A DNA stretch of 64,000 bases, from contig NZ_CP102826.1 in the NCBI RefSeq assembly GCF_025643595.1, forward strand, positions 4,092,001 to 4,156,000, written 5' to 3'. Position numbers and translations under genes: made by a program. Source of the stretch: Saccharopolyspora rosea. GTDB taxonomy: Bacteria > Actinomycetota > Actinomycetes > Mycobacteriales > Pseudonocardiaceae. How positions within the stretch are numbered: the first letter of the stretch is position 1; each line of letters opens with the position of its first letter. Positions 44,632 to 52,092 of this stretch are shown here, piece after piece. Under the pieces are notes generated by a model, which ran no database searches, was not told the origin of the DNA, and worked only from the letters and a program-made list of their open reading frames with translations.

Positions 44632-46008
44632 TCACAGCGCGGCGAGCACCTCGCGGGCGGCGCGTTCGCCGGAGGAGATGGCGCCGTCGATGTAGCCGTG
44701 CCACGCGCTCGCGGTCTCCGACCCGGCCCAGTGGACGCGTCCGCACGGCGCGCGCCACCCCTCGGCGCCGTGCGCGATCCAGGACCCCGGAGCGGGGTTG
44801 GCGGCGTAGCCACCGCGGACCCACTCGTCGGTCGGCCAGATCTTCTCCAGGTATTCCAACGGGTTCCGGGCCTGCTCGCCGAACAACCGGGCCAGCGTCC
44901 CGAGCACCTCGGCGCGGCGGTCCCGCGCGGACATCGCCGACCACGCGCGCAGCCGGTCGCCGTAGACGAACGCGGCCAGCACGCCGAACTCCGCGCCGCG
45001 CGGGGAGTTGTCGAACACCACCCCGGTCGCGTCCGCGCCGTAGAGCGAGGCGATGCCGGACAGCCCGGCGTCGCGCCAGAACGGGCGCGGGTAGACCACG
45101 TGGACCTTCGCCACGTCGCCCATCGCGCTGCGCTGCACCCAGCGCTGGCGGGCGGTGGGCAGCGCGGGCTCGAAGCGGATGCCCGCGGTCGCGGGCGGCG
45201 GGGTGGCGACCACGACCCGTTCCGCGCGGACCGGGCCGCGCGAGGTGCGCACCACGACCCCGTCGCCGCGCTGCTCGACCGCGTCGACGCGGGTGCCGAG
45301 CAGCACGGCATCGCCCAGCCGCTCGGCCGCGGCCAGCGCCGGCGCCTGGGCACCGGCCGCGAAGCGGGAGTCCTGGGCGGCTCCGGCGGTGTCCATGAGC
45401 TGGTCGAACCCGCCCGCGCTCGCGACGTAGAACAGCAGGTGCAGCACGGAGATCTCGCGCGGCTCCGCGGACCACACGCCCTGCACCGCGAGGTCGAGCC
45501 GCCGCCGCGCCTCGGAGCACGCCACGGTGCGCCGGAAGAAGGAGTGCACCGTTTCGGCGTCCCACTCGGCGGCGCGCGGGCACGACGCGGGAGCGTCGAG
45601 GTCGATTCCGGCCGCCAGCGCGTCGATGCGGGCGACTGCGTCGTGGTACTCGGCGACGCCCGGACCGTCGTCGGGTCCGCTGCCGGTGAACTCCCGCACC
45701 GCGCCGTCGTGCCAGAGTTCCACCGCACGCCCGGTCTCCCAGGTCGGGAAGGTCTCGCAGCCGAACCGCTCGGCCCACGCCAGCAGGCGGTGCTGCGTCG
45801 GCCCCACCCACTGTCCACCGTGGTCGATCACCACGCCGTGCTCGGTGCGTCCGGAGTGGACTCTCCCGCCGACCCGGTCGGCGCCTTCCAGCACGAGCGC
45901 GGGCACGCCGCGGTCGTGCAGGGCCAGTGCGGCGGACAGTCCGGCGTACCCGGCGCCGACCACGGCGACCGGTGCGCTCTCGGGCGGCTGAGCAGACGAA
46001 CGGGCCAT
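44632..46008 (-). CDS. Flavin monoamine oxidase family protein
   Basis: 458 residues. N-terminal dinucleotide fold VAVVGAGYAGLSAALALHDRG, the adjacent GGRVHSG segment, IDHGGQWVGPTQHRLLAW (isoalloxazine contact) and the C-terminal GRVHWAGSETASAWHGYIDGAISSGERAA, all in MAO order. Oxidises an amine, perhaps a polyamine or arylamine. Divergent from a TetR-NCS1 permease unit with a palindrome between, suggesting joint control of uptake and oxidation of a nitrogen compound. ATG has only a weak ribosome site. Confidence 0.9.
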   Translation of the reverse strand: MARSSAQPPESAPVAVVGAGYAGLSAALALHDRGVPALVLEGADRVGGRVHSGRTEHGVVIDHGGQWVGPTQHRLLAWAERFGCETFPTWETGRAVELWHDGAVREFTGSGPDDGPGVAEYHDAVARIDALAAGIDLDAPASCPRAAEWDAETVHSFFRRTVACSEARRRLDLAVQGVWSAEPREISVLHLLFYVASAGGFDQLMDTAGAAQDSRFAAGAQAPALAAAERLGDAVLLGTRVDAVEQRGDGVVVRTSRGPVRAERVVVATPPPATAGIRFEPALPTARQRWVQRSAMGDVAKVHVVYPRPFWRDAGLSGIASLYGADATGVVFDNSPRGAEFGVLAAFVYGDRLRAWSAMSARDRRAEVLGTLARLFGEQARNPLEYLEKIWPTDEWVRGGYAANPAPGSWIAHGAEGWRAPCGRVHWAGSETASAWHGYIDGAISSGERAAREVLAAL

Positions 46009-46028
46009 GATCCCATGGTCACCATTTC

Positions 46029-46044
46029 TTGACTGATCAGTCAA
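46029..46044. promoter_or_regulatory. TetR operator candidate TTGACTGATCAGTCAA
   Basis: Perfect 16-base palindrome 20 bases upstream of the amine oxidase start, in the divergent region shared with the permease-TetR unit. Confidence 0.7.
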
Positions 46045-46139
46045 TATTGACTTTCTCATCGTTCCGACCGTCGCCGAAATTCCGCTTTGTTCCAAGGAAA
46101 GTTGACATCGGATCTCGACCGAGAAGAGACTCCCATAAC

Positions 46140-46154
46140 TTGTCCGTCAGTCAA
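46140..46154. promoter_or_regulatory. Second, degenerate site TTGTCCGTCAGTCAA
   Basis: Keeps the CAGTCAA half of the perfect palindrome and a weaker TTGTC half, 15 bases before the small-gene start. May allow the TetR protein to control the permease side too. Confidence 0.4.
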
Positions 46155-46169
46155 ACTACGGGAGGCGGA

Positions 46170-46334
46170 GTGCAGGACGAGGCGTTCCGGGCCGAACTGC
46201 GGCGCCGACTGGACCTGATCGATCGACCGGACGAGGGACCGCTGCCGGACCTCCCCTGGCGGGACGTGTGGTGCGCGGCGGTCGCGCTCGCGGTGCTGTC
46301 CGCCGCGCTGCTGTGGTGGGGGTATCCCGGATGA
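46170..46334 (+). CDS. Small membrane protein preceding the NCS1 permease (54 aa)
   Basis: GTG start behind GGGAGGCGGA. Soluble charged N-terminal half (FRAELRRRLDLIDRPDEGPLPDL) and one C-terminal membrane helix (VWCAAVALAVLSAALLWWGY). Its stop overlaps the permease ATG (ATGA), so it is translationally coupled and probably an accessory subunit. Confidence 0.7.
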   Translation: MQDEAFRAELRRRLDLIDRPDEGPLPDLPWRDVWCAAVALAVLSAALLWWGYPG

Positions 46335-47752
46335 GCGCGAACACCCGCGAAGCCGCGGCCGTCGACGACGGCACGCTCAACGAACTCCCGCTGCTGCGCC
46401 GGGAACGCATCTGGGGGTTTTGGAGCTTCTCCTCGGTCAACGTCGGACTCGCCATCGCCACCTGGGCTTTCCTGCAGGGCGGCGCGGTGTCGCTGTACGT
46501 CGGCGCCAAGGCGGGCATCGCCGGCATCGTCGTCGGCTACGGCATCAGCACGCTGCTGGTGGCGCTGGCGCCGTGCATCCCGTCCGCGAAGTACGGCATC
46601 GAGCAGTTCGTCGCGCTGCGCAGCGTCTTCGGCGCCAACGGGGCGCGGGTGCTGATGATCGCCATGTCCGCGCTGCTGGCAGCGGCGTGGTCGGCGGTGC
46701 TGGCGATCATGTGCGGGCACGCCCTGGTCAACGTGGCCGACCAGGCGCTGGGCGCGCACCTGGACGCCTCCGGCCCCGCGGTCAGCCTCATCGCGCTGGC
46801 GGCCGTCGTGCTGTGCTGGTTCGTGCTGGCCCGCGGCCCGGTGTCGGTGGAGTGGGTCAACAAGATCGTCGCGCCCGGCCTGGTGCTGGTGACCGCCGGG
46901 ATGCTGGTGCTGATCCTCACCCAGGTCTCGTGGGCGCAGCTGGTGTCGATCCGGCCGATGTCCCCGTCCGGCGACCCGCACCTGGACTTCATGCTCGCCG
47001 TCGAGCTCAACCTCGCGGGCGGGTTCGCCTGGTGGCCCAACGTCGGCAACCTGGCGCGGCTGACCACCGGGATCCGCGCGGCGTTCTGGCCGAACCTGCT
47101 CGGCCTGTTCGTCACGTCCGTGCTGGCCGCCGTGGTCGGCTCGCTGGCCGCGCTGGCGCTGTCGTCGGAGGACCCGACGAAGTGGATGGTGCCGCTGGGC
47201 GGCGTGGTGCTCGGCGTGATCGCGCTGGCGTTCGTGGGATTCGCGAACATCACCAGCGTCGTCGCGCAGGGCTACTCGTCGATGGTCGCGCTCAAGGGCG
47301 GCGGCGGTCGGCTGGTGCGCGGCGTGCCGTGGCCGGTGCTGGCGGGCGCCCTGCTGCTGCCCGCCGCCGTGCTGGTGTTCTTCCCGGAAGCCGTCTACGA
47401 CAACTACTCCCGGTTCGTCTCCTGGGGCGCCATCCTGCTCGCGCCGCTGTGCTCGGTGCAGCTGGTCGACTACTTCGTGCTGCGCCGGGGACGGCTGCGG
47501 GTCCGCGACCTGTACCTGCCGAGCCGGGAGTCCTGCTACGGCTTCTGGCGCGGCTTCAACCCGGCCGCGATCATCGCGGTCGCGGCCGGCGCCCTCAGCT
47601 ACGCGCTGCTGCTGAACCCGGTCAGCTACGAACCGGCGCCCGCGTTCGGCTACCTGACCGCGTCACTGCCCTCGGTCGTGGTCTCCGGTGCGCTGCACTA
47701 CGCGCTGACCCGCTGGGGCGTGCGCAGGCTGGGCCGCGGCGGCTACCGGTGA
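46331..47752 (+). CDS. NCS1 family purine/cytosine permease-like transporter
   Basis: 473 residues, about 12 membrane segments, opening RRERIWGFWSFSSVNVGLAIATWAFLQGG and later ELNLAGGFAWWPNVGNLARLT, the substrate-site region of the CodB/Fcy-type transporters. LCSVQLVDYFVLRRGRL is the late conserved helix. Substrate likely a nucleobase, hydantoin, allantoin or similar cyclic nitrogen compound. Middle gene of a small protein-permease-TetR operon, divergent from amine oxidase. Confidence 0.88.
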   Translation: MSANTREAAAVDDGTLNELPLLRRERIWGFWSFSSVNVGLAIATWAFLQGGAVSLYVGAKAGIAGIVVGYGISTLLVALAPCIPSAKYGIEQFVALRSVFGANGARVLMIAMSALLAAAWSAVLAIMCGHALVNVADQALGAHLDASGPAVSLIALAAVVLCWFVLARGPVSVEWVNKIVAPGLVLVTAGMLVLILTQVSWAQLVSIRPMSPSGDPHLDFMLAVELNLAGGFAWWPNVGNLARLTTGIRAAFWPNLLGLFVTSVLAAVVGSLAALALSSEDPTKWMVPLGGVVLGVIALAFVGFANITSVVAQGYSSMVALKGGGGRLVRGVPWPVLAGALLLPAAVLVFFPEAVYDNYSRFVSWGAILLAPLCSVQLVDYFVLRRGRLRVRDLYLPSRESCYGFWRGFNPAAIIAVAAGALSYALLLNPVSYEPAPAFGYLTASLPSVVVSGALHYALTRWGVRRLGRGGYR

Positions 47753-47827
47753 TCCTGCGTCGGTGACCGGTGTTCGGCCTGGAGTAGGCTGCGGTGCGGT
47801 TTCCCGGCGCGCGAAGGAGAGGGGCGG

Positions 47828-48424
47828 ATGCCGCGGCCCAAGGTCGAAGCGGAACGACGCGACCAGATCCTGCGGGCGGCGTGCAAGGTCATCGCGGAAC
47901 GCGGTTTCCGCGCCGTGCGGGTCGCCGACGTGGCGCGGGAGGCGGGCCTGTCGTCGGGCATCGTGCACTACTACTTCGCCAACAAGCGCGACCTGGTGCG
48001 CGCCACGTTCGAGCAGAACTTCGAGCGCTCGCTGCGCCGCCGCACCGCGATCCTGGACTCCGACCGGGACGCGGTCGGCAAGCTGCGCGCCCTGGTGGAC
48101 GCGTTCCTGCCGCAGGACGCCGAAACCGTGCAGTCCTGGCACGTGTGGGCGGAGTTGTGGGTCGAGGCGATGCACGACCCGGACCTGCAGGAGCTCAACG
48201 ACCGCGCCTACGGCGAGTGGCGGCGGATCATCGCCGGCATCGTGCGCGACGGCCAGGCGGCCGGGCAGATCGGCGACGCCGACCCGGTGGAGCTGGCCAA
48301 CGTGGTGGTCGCCGCGCTGGACGGGCTGGCGCTGCAAGTGCTGGCCGGGTCCCGGACCATGACGCTGACCCGGATGCGCCGCACCTGCCGGTCGTTCATC
48401 GACCGCGTCGTCCCGGTCCCGTGA
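47828..48424 (+). CDS. TetR/AcrR family regulator (BetI-like)
   Basis: 198 residues. Helix-turn-helix ILRAACKVIAERGFRAVRVADVAREAGLSSGIVHYYFANKRDLVRATF, and a BetI-like C-terminal domain (WAELWVEAMHDPDLQELNDRAYGEWRRIIAGIVRDG). 75 bp after the permease; ribosome site AAGGAGAGG. Candidate ligand of the two CAGTCAA-containing sites upstream of the operon. Confidence 0.92.
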   Translation: MPRPKVEAERRDQILRAACKVIAERGFRAVRVADVAREAGLSSGIVHYYFANKRDLVRATFEQNFERSLRRRTAILDSDRDAVGKLRALVDAFLPQDAETVQSWHVWAELWVEAMHDPDLQELNDRAYGEWRRIIAGIVRDGQAAGQIGDADPVELANVVVAALDGLALQVLAGSRTMTLTRMRRTCRSFIDRVVPVP

Positions 48425-48455
48425 GCGCCCGCGACCGAGCGCGCAGTCCCAGCAT

Positions 48456-48944
48456 TCAGGAACGGCCCCGGAGAACCCGCCGCCACCACGGGGTGCGGCG
48501 CGGCGGTTCGGCGGGCGGCGCCGGGGGCTCGGCGGCGCGGGTCCGCCGCTGCTCCCGCCAGCGGGCCACGACCTCGTCGGGGTCGACCCGGCCGACGTGC
48601 ACGCGCGGCCCCGACGGCGCCCGCAGCCACGCCACGATCCGCCGGTTCAGCTCGGAGACGACCTCGCGCACGGCCTGCTCCGACGACAGGTCGCGCACCG
48701 CGGCGGGCAGCCGCTCGATCTCCCTGCGCAGCTGCAACGGGGTGGGCAGCAGCGCCTCGCGGGACAGCCCCTCGCGCTCGACGTAGCCGCGGATCCACCA
48801 CAGCTCGTCGTACGGCTCGCCCGCGCCCGGCAGCGGCTTGCCCGCCCCCGGCAGGTCGTCGAACTCCCCGCGCTCGGCGGCCTCGCGGATCTGCCGGTCG
48901 ACCCACGACTCGAAGGTGACCCCGGGCGGCTTGCGCTCGGTCAT
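48456..48944 (-). CDS. DUF1992 (DnaJC28-like) protein
   Basis: 162 residues. The core VTFESWVDRQIREAAERGEFDDLPGAGKPL-GAGEPYDELWWIRGYVEREGLS is the DUF1992 signature; bacterial and mitochondrial members have unknown function. Basic C-terminus PPRRTPWWRRVLRGRS. ATG behind GGAGGGGAGGGGG. Convergent with the TetR gene, 31 bp apart. Confidence 0.85.
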   Translation of the reverse strand: MTERKPPGVTFESWVDRQIREAAERGEFDDLPGAGKPLPGAGEPYDELWWIRGYVEREGLSREALLPTPLQLRREIERLPAAVRDLSSEQAVREVVSELNRRIVAWLRAPSGPRVHVGRVDPDEVVARWREQRRTRAAEPPAPPAEPPRRTPWWRRVLRGRS

Positions 48945-49016
48945 CGCCCCCTCCCCTCCGGTCCGCCGCCAGCATAGCGGCCCGACCTGCGAGTTCCCAC
49001 GCTTCGGGAGCATCTG

Positions 49017-49029
49017 GACCAAGTTGGTC
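49017..49029. promoter_or_regulatory. Palindrome GACCAAGTTGGTC before the TauE gene
   Basis: Perfect six-base arms around G, 22 bases upstream of the start; shares GACC/GGTC arms with a repeat before the Rrf2 gene. TATCTC (49032-49037) could be a -10. Confidence 0.45.
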
Positions 49030-49051
49030 AACTATCTCTACGGTCACCCGT

Positions 49052-49957
49052 ATGGATTTCTGGCCTTTGGTGCTGGCCGGTGCGCTGGTCGGCTTCTCCG
49101 TGGGGCTGACCGGCATGGGCGGCGGGGCGCTCATGACGCCGATCATGGTGCTGGTGTTCGGCGTCAACCCCAGCTCCGCGGTCGGCAGCGACCTGGCGGC
49201 CTCGGTGGCGATGAAACCGGTCGGTGCGCTGGTCCACCACCGCGCCCGGACCGTGCGCTGGGACCTGGTCAAGTGGCTGGTCCCGACCGCGGTGCCCGCC
49301 GGGTTCGCCGGGGCGTTCCTGCTGCCGCTGTTCGGCGACGGCCACGTGCTGCAGGCCAGGCTCAAGCTGGCGGTCGGCGGGGCGCTGCTGCTGGCGGTGG
49401 CCGGCATGTTCGCCCGCGTGCTGCTGGCCCGGCGGCGCGGCGAGGCCGCCGCCGAGGACGCCCGCGCCCGGGTGCGACCGGTGCCGACGCTGCTGATCGG
49501 ACTGGTCGGCGGGCTGATCGTCGGGATGACCTCGGTGGGCTCGGGCTCGCTGATCATCGTCATGCTGATGCTGGCCCACCCGAAGCTGCGCGCCAACGAG
49601 CTCGTGGGCACCGACCTGGTGCAGGCGTTACCGCTGGTGGCCGCCGCCGCGGCCGGGCACCTCATCGTCGGCGACGCCAAGCTGGGGCTGGCCGGGACGG
49701 TGCTGATCGGCGCGATCCCCGGCATCTACCTCGGCGCGAAGCTGTCCACCCGCGCCCCGGCCGGGATCCTGCGCTGGGCCCTGGCGGTGCTGCTGCTGGC
49801 GTCCGGCCTGAAGCTGTGGGAGGTCCCCAACAACACCACGGCACTGGCCTGCGCCGCGCTGATCGTGCTCGGCGGGATCTCCGCCGCGGTCCGCCGGCTG
49901 CGCCACCGCCCGGCCGTGGCGGCGGTGGCCGCCGACACCGCGCAGCCCCGCGTCTAG
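49052..49957 (+). CDS. TauE/SafE family sulfite/organosulfonate exporter
   Basis: 301 residues, eight or nine membrane segments in two repeats, each with the family pattern: VGFSVGLTGMGGGALMTPIMVLVFGVNPSSAVGSDL and VGGLIVGMTSVGSGSLIIVMLMLAHPKLRANELVGTDL. Putative anion exporter for sulfite, sulfoacetate or similar. Convergent with an Rrf2 regulator; paired palindromes suggest that regulator acts here. No clear ribosome site, possibly a short leader. Confidence 0.88.
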   Translation: MDFWPLVLAGALVGFSVGLTGMGGGALMTPIMVLVFGVNPSSAVGSDLAASVAMKPVGALVHHRARTVRWDLVKWLVPTAVPAGFAGAFLLPLFGDGHVLQARLKLAVGGALLLAVAGMFARVLLARRRGEAAAEDARARVRPVPTLLIGLVGGLIVGMTSVGSGSLIIVMLMLAHPKLRANELVGTDLVQALPLVAAAAAGHLIVGDAKLGLAGTVLIGAIPGIYLGAKLSTRAPAGILRWALAVLLLASGLKLWEVPNNTTALACAALIVLGGISAAVRRLRHRPAVAAVAADTAQPRV

Positions 49958-49959
49958 CC

Positions 49960-50095
49960 GCCTGTCTTCGAACTCGTTTCGCGAGGCGGTGCCGGGAGCG
50001 GAACCTCAGCGGCCCGCCCGTCACCCGACCACCACCCCCCACGGAGGCGCTTCGCGCCACAGTCACATCGACTCCGGGAGCCCTGACTCATGTGC
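49960..50095. repeat. Convergent-junction repeat, inverted orientation
   Basis: Begins GCCTGTCTTCGAACTCG, then the GGCGGTGCCGGGAGCGGAACC end module, the CAGCGGCCCGCCCGTCACCCGACC module, GGAGGCGC and the GACTCCGGGAGCCCTGACTCATGT module. The AAGCGGC hairpin is absent. Between TauE and rrf2 stop codons. Confidence 0.8.
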
Positions 50096-50097
50096 CC

Positions 50098-50133
50098 CTC
50101 CCGCAGAGCGTTTAGAACGCTCCTCAGCGGGAG
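50098..50133 (-). terminator. Nested hairpin at the rrf2 stop codon
   Basis: Outer arms CTCCCGC/GCGGGAG and inner arms GAGCGTT-TAG-AACGCTC. The outer arm includes the end of the rrf2 gene. Confidence 0.5.
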
Positions 50134-50582
50134 GTCCAGGCGTCGGCGTCGCGGGTGCGGGCGAGGACGTGCTCGGGCAGCGTGTCCCCGGCGATCTGGT
50201 CGATCGTGACGTGTTCGAGCACTTCGCGGATGCTCGCCCGCAACGCGACCCACACCAGCCGCAGCGGCTCGGCCCGGCCCTGGTACTGGGCCTCCTCCGG
50301 GCGGGTCTCGCTGACCTGGGCCAGCGGGCCCTCCACGGCGCGGACCACCATCGCCAGGGTCACCGCCTCGGCGGGCCTTGCCAGCTTCCACCCGCCGGAC
50401 GAGCCGCGCACGCTGGCCACCAGTCCGGCCCGGCGCAGCTCGCCGAGGATGCCGAGCAGGAACGCGCGCGGTATCCCCTGGCGGGAGGCGATGCCCTCCG
50501 CGCTCAGGGTCTGGTGCTCGCCGACGGCGGCCAACTCCACCATCGCGCGCACCGCGTATTCCGCCCGCGCCGTGATTCGCAT
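50124..50582 (-). CDS. Rrf2 family regulator without Fe-S cysteines
   Basis: 152 residues. Winged helix MRITARAEYAVRAMVELAAVGEHQTLSAEGIASRQGIPRAFLLGILGELRRAGLVASVRGSSGGWKLARP, the Rrf2 hallmark. IscR/NsrR/RsrR members bind clusters through three cysteines in the middle loop; this protein has no cysteine at all, so it is cluster-free, more like CymR of cysteine metabolism. That fits the adjacent sulfur-anion exporter. ATG 14 bases after an inverted repeat. Confidence 0.9.
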   Translation of the reverse strand: MRITARAEYAVRAMVELAAVGEHQTLSAEGIASRQGIPRAFLLGILGELRRAGLVASVRGSSGGWKLARPAEAVTLAMVVRAVEGPLAQVSETRPEEAQYQGRAEPLRLVWVALRASIREVLEHVTIDQIAGDTLPEHVLARTRDADAWTSR

Positions 50583-50595
50583 GGTTGAAGTATCA

Positions 50596-50611
50596 CTGAC
50601 CGGAAGGTCAG
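50596..50611. promoter_or_regulatory. Inverted repeat CTGACCGGAAGGTCAG before rrf2
   Basis: Six-base arms CTGACC/GGTCAG around GGAA, likely autoregulatory operator; arms share GACC/GGTC with the TauE-side palindrome. Confidence 0.5.
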
Positions 50612-50759
50612 CAGCGCGGGGCGGGTCGGGTCGCGTTCCGCGGCGGCGGGAACACCGCCACCTCCGGTGGCGCGCCGCGCCGGTCGGCGCGGCACCGCCT
50701 GCGCCCCTCCGGCCGACCACGGGCTTTCCGTCCACAGTGGATCACCGACTGGCCGCGCC

Positions 50760-52076
50760 CTAGTCCGCTCCCTCCTCCTCGTGGGCCTGACGTGGCTCGG
50801 GTTCGCGGTGCCGCCAGTTGTCCGGGACCACGGCTTCGAGCGCGTCGTCGACGGTGATGACGCCGAGGACGTGGTCGTCATCGTCGACGACCGGCAGGGT
50901 GAGCAGGTCGTAGTCGGTCATCAGGCAGGCGGCGGTGATCAGGTCCGCGGCCGGGTCCACCCGGACCGGATCGGCCTCGGCGATCTCCGACAGCGGGCTC
51001 TCCGGCTCGGCCTGCACCAGCGCGACCAGCGACACCGCGCCGCGCAACCGCTGCTCGCCGTCCAGGCTGTAGACGGTGGTGAGCGCTTCGGCCGGGAGGT
51101 GGCGGGCGGCGTGGATCCGGTCGAGGGCCCGCGCGGCGGTCGTGTCCGCGGGCAGCGCGAGGAAGTCCAGCCCCATCAGGCCGCCGGCGGTCGTGGCGTT
51201 GTAGCCGAGCAGCGCGGTGACCTTGGTCCGCTGCGGCGGCGGGAGCAGGTCCAGCACCGGGCGGCGCCGGTCCTGGGGCAGGTCGAGCAGGGCGTCGGCG
51301 GCGTCGTCGGCCTCCATGCGGGTCAGCACGGCCGCGGCCTCGGAGTCGCTGCGGTCGCGCAACAACCGGGACTGCTCGTCGTCGTCGAGCTCCTCGAATA
51401 CGTCGGCCTCCAGTTCCGGGTCGCCGTGGACCTGGGCGAGCAGTTCGCTGCGCTCCTCCCGCGAGGCGGTTTCGACCAGGTCGGCGATCTCGGGCGGCCT
51501 GAGCCGGCGCAGCCGCGAGACGCCGGTCCGGGCGGTCGCCGAGGGCGCGTGCCCGATCAGCGCCTCGAACGCCTTCCAGTCCCGCCAGCAGGTTCCGCCC
51601 TTCCCCGCGCGCAGGTGGCCGATCGCGTGGCGCCACCACCCCCGGACCCGGGTGCCGACGCCGGACAGGACCCAGCCGTCCGGGGTGCGCGCCAGTTCCA
51701 GGTCGACGGCCCGCACCAGGCGCGCTCGCGGGATGTCGATGAGCCGGTGGCCGAGGATGTCGGCCGACAGCAGCACCTCGCCGGGACGTCGTTCGAACTC
51801 CCGCAGATCCACCTTGGCGGTGACCAGCTGGACGTTCTCCGCGTGCCAGTCGGCCACCACCTCGGCCGGGATGAAGATGCGCCGTCCGCCGATGTCCGCG
51901 ACCAGGCCGGTGACCAGCGGGTATTCGGTCCCGCGGAGGCGGACGATCACGTCGGCCAGGCGCCCGAGGTGCTGTCCCTTCGCGCCGAGCACACCGCGTT
52001 TGAGCAGCCGCGACAGCGACAGCGTGCGCCGTTCGACGGCGGTCCCGCCGTCGTCGCGGTGCGGATGGGAGGTCAT
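50760..52076 (-). CDS. Soluble PRC-barrel / MgtE-N / CBS protein, partner of the SLC11-like transporter
   Basis: 438 residues, no membrane segment. Residues 18-75 resemble a PRC-barrel (GVLGAKGQHLGRLADVIVRL-RRIFIPAEVV); residues about 180-300 are the superhelical MgtE N domain (LRPPEIADLVETASREERSELLAQV to MEADDAADALLDLPQDRRRPVLDLL); residues 305-420 are two CBS motifs (LPADTTAARALDRI and DPVRVDPAADLITAACLM). In MgtE these domains sense cytosolic Mg2+ and gate the channel, but here the channel part is missing. It lies 16 bp after the transporter, probably as its regulatory subunit. Confidence 0.85.
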   Translation of the reverse strand: MTSHPHRDDGGTAVERRTLSLSRLLKRGVLGAKGQHLGRLADVIVRLRGTEYPLVTGLVADIGGRRIFIPAEVVADWHAENVQLVTAKVDLREFERRPGEVLLSADILGHRLIDIPRARLVRAVDLELARTPDGWVLSGVGTRVRGWWRHAIGHLRAGKGGTCWRDWKAFEALIGHAPSATARTGVSRLRRLRPPEIADLVETASREERSELLAQVHGDPELEADVFEELDDDEQSRLLRDRSDSEAAAVLTRMEADDAADALLDLPQDRRRPVLDLLPPPQRTKVTALLGYNATTAGGLMGLDFLALPADTTAARALDRIHAARHLPAEALTTVYSLDGEQRLRGAVSLVALVQAEPESPLSEIAEADPVRVDPAADLITAACLMTDYDLLTLPVVDDDDHVLGVITVDDALEAVVPDNWRHREPEPRQAHEEEGAD

Positions 52077-52092
52077 GGCGGTTCCCCCTCGA

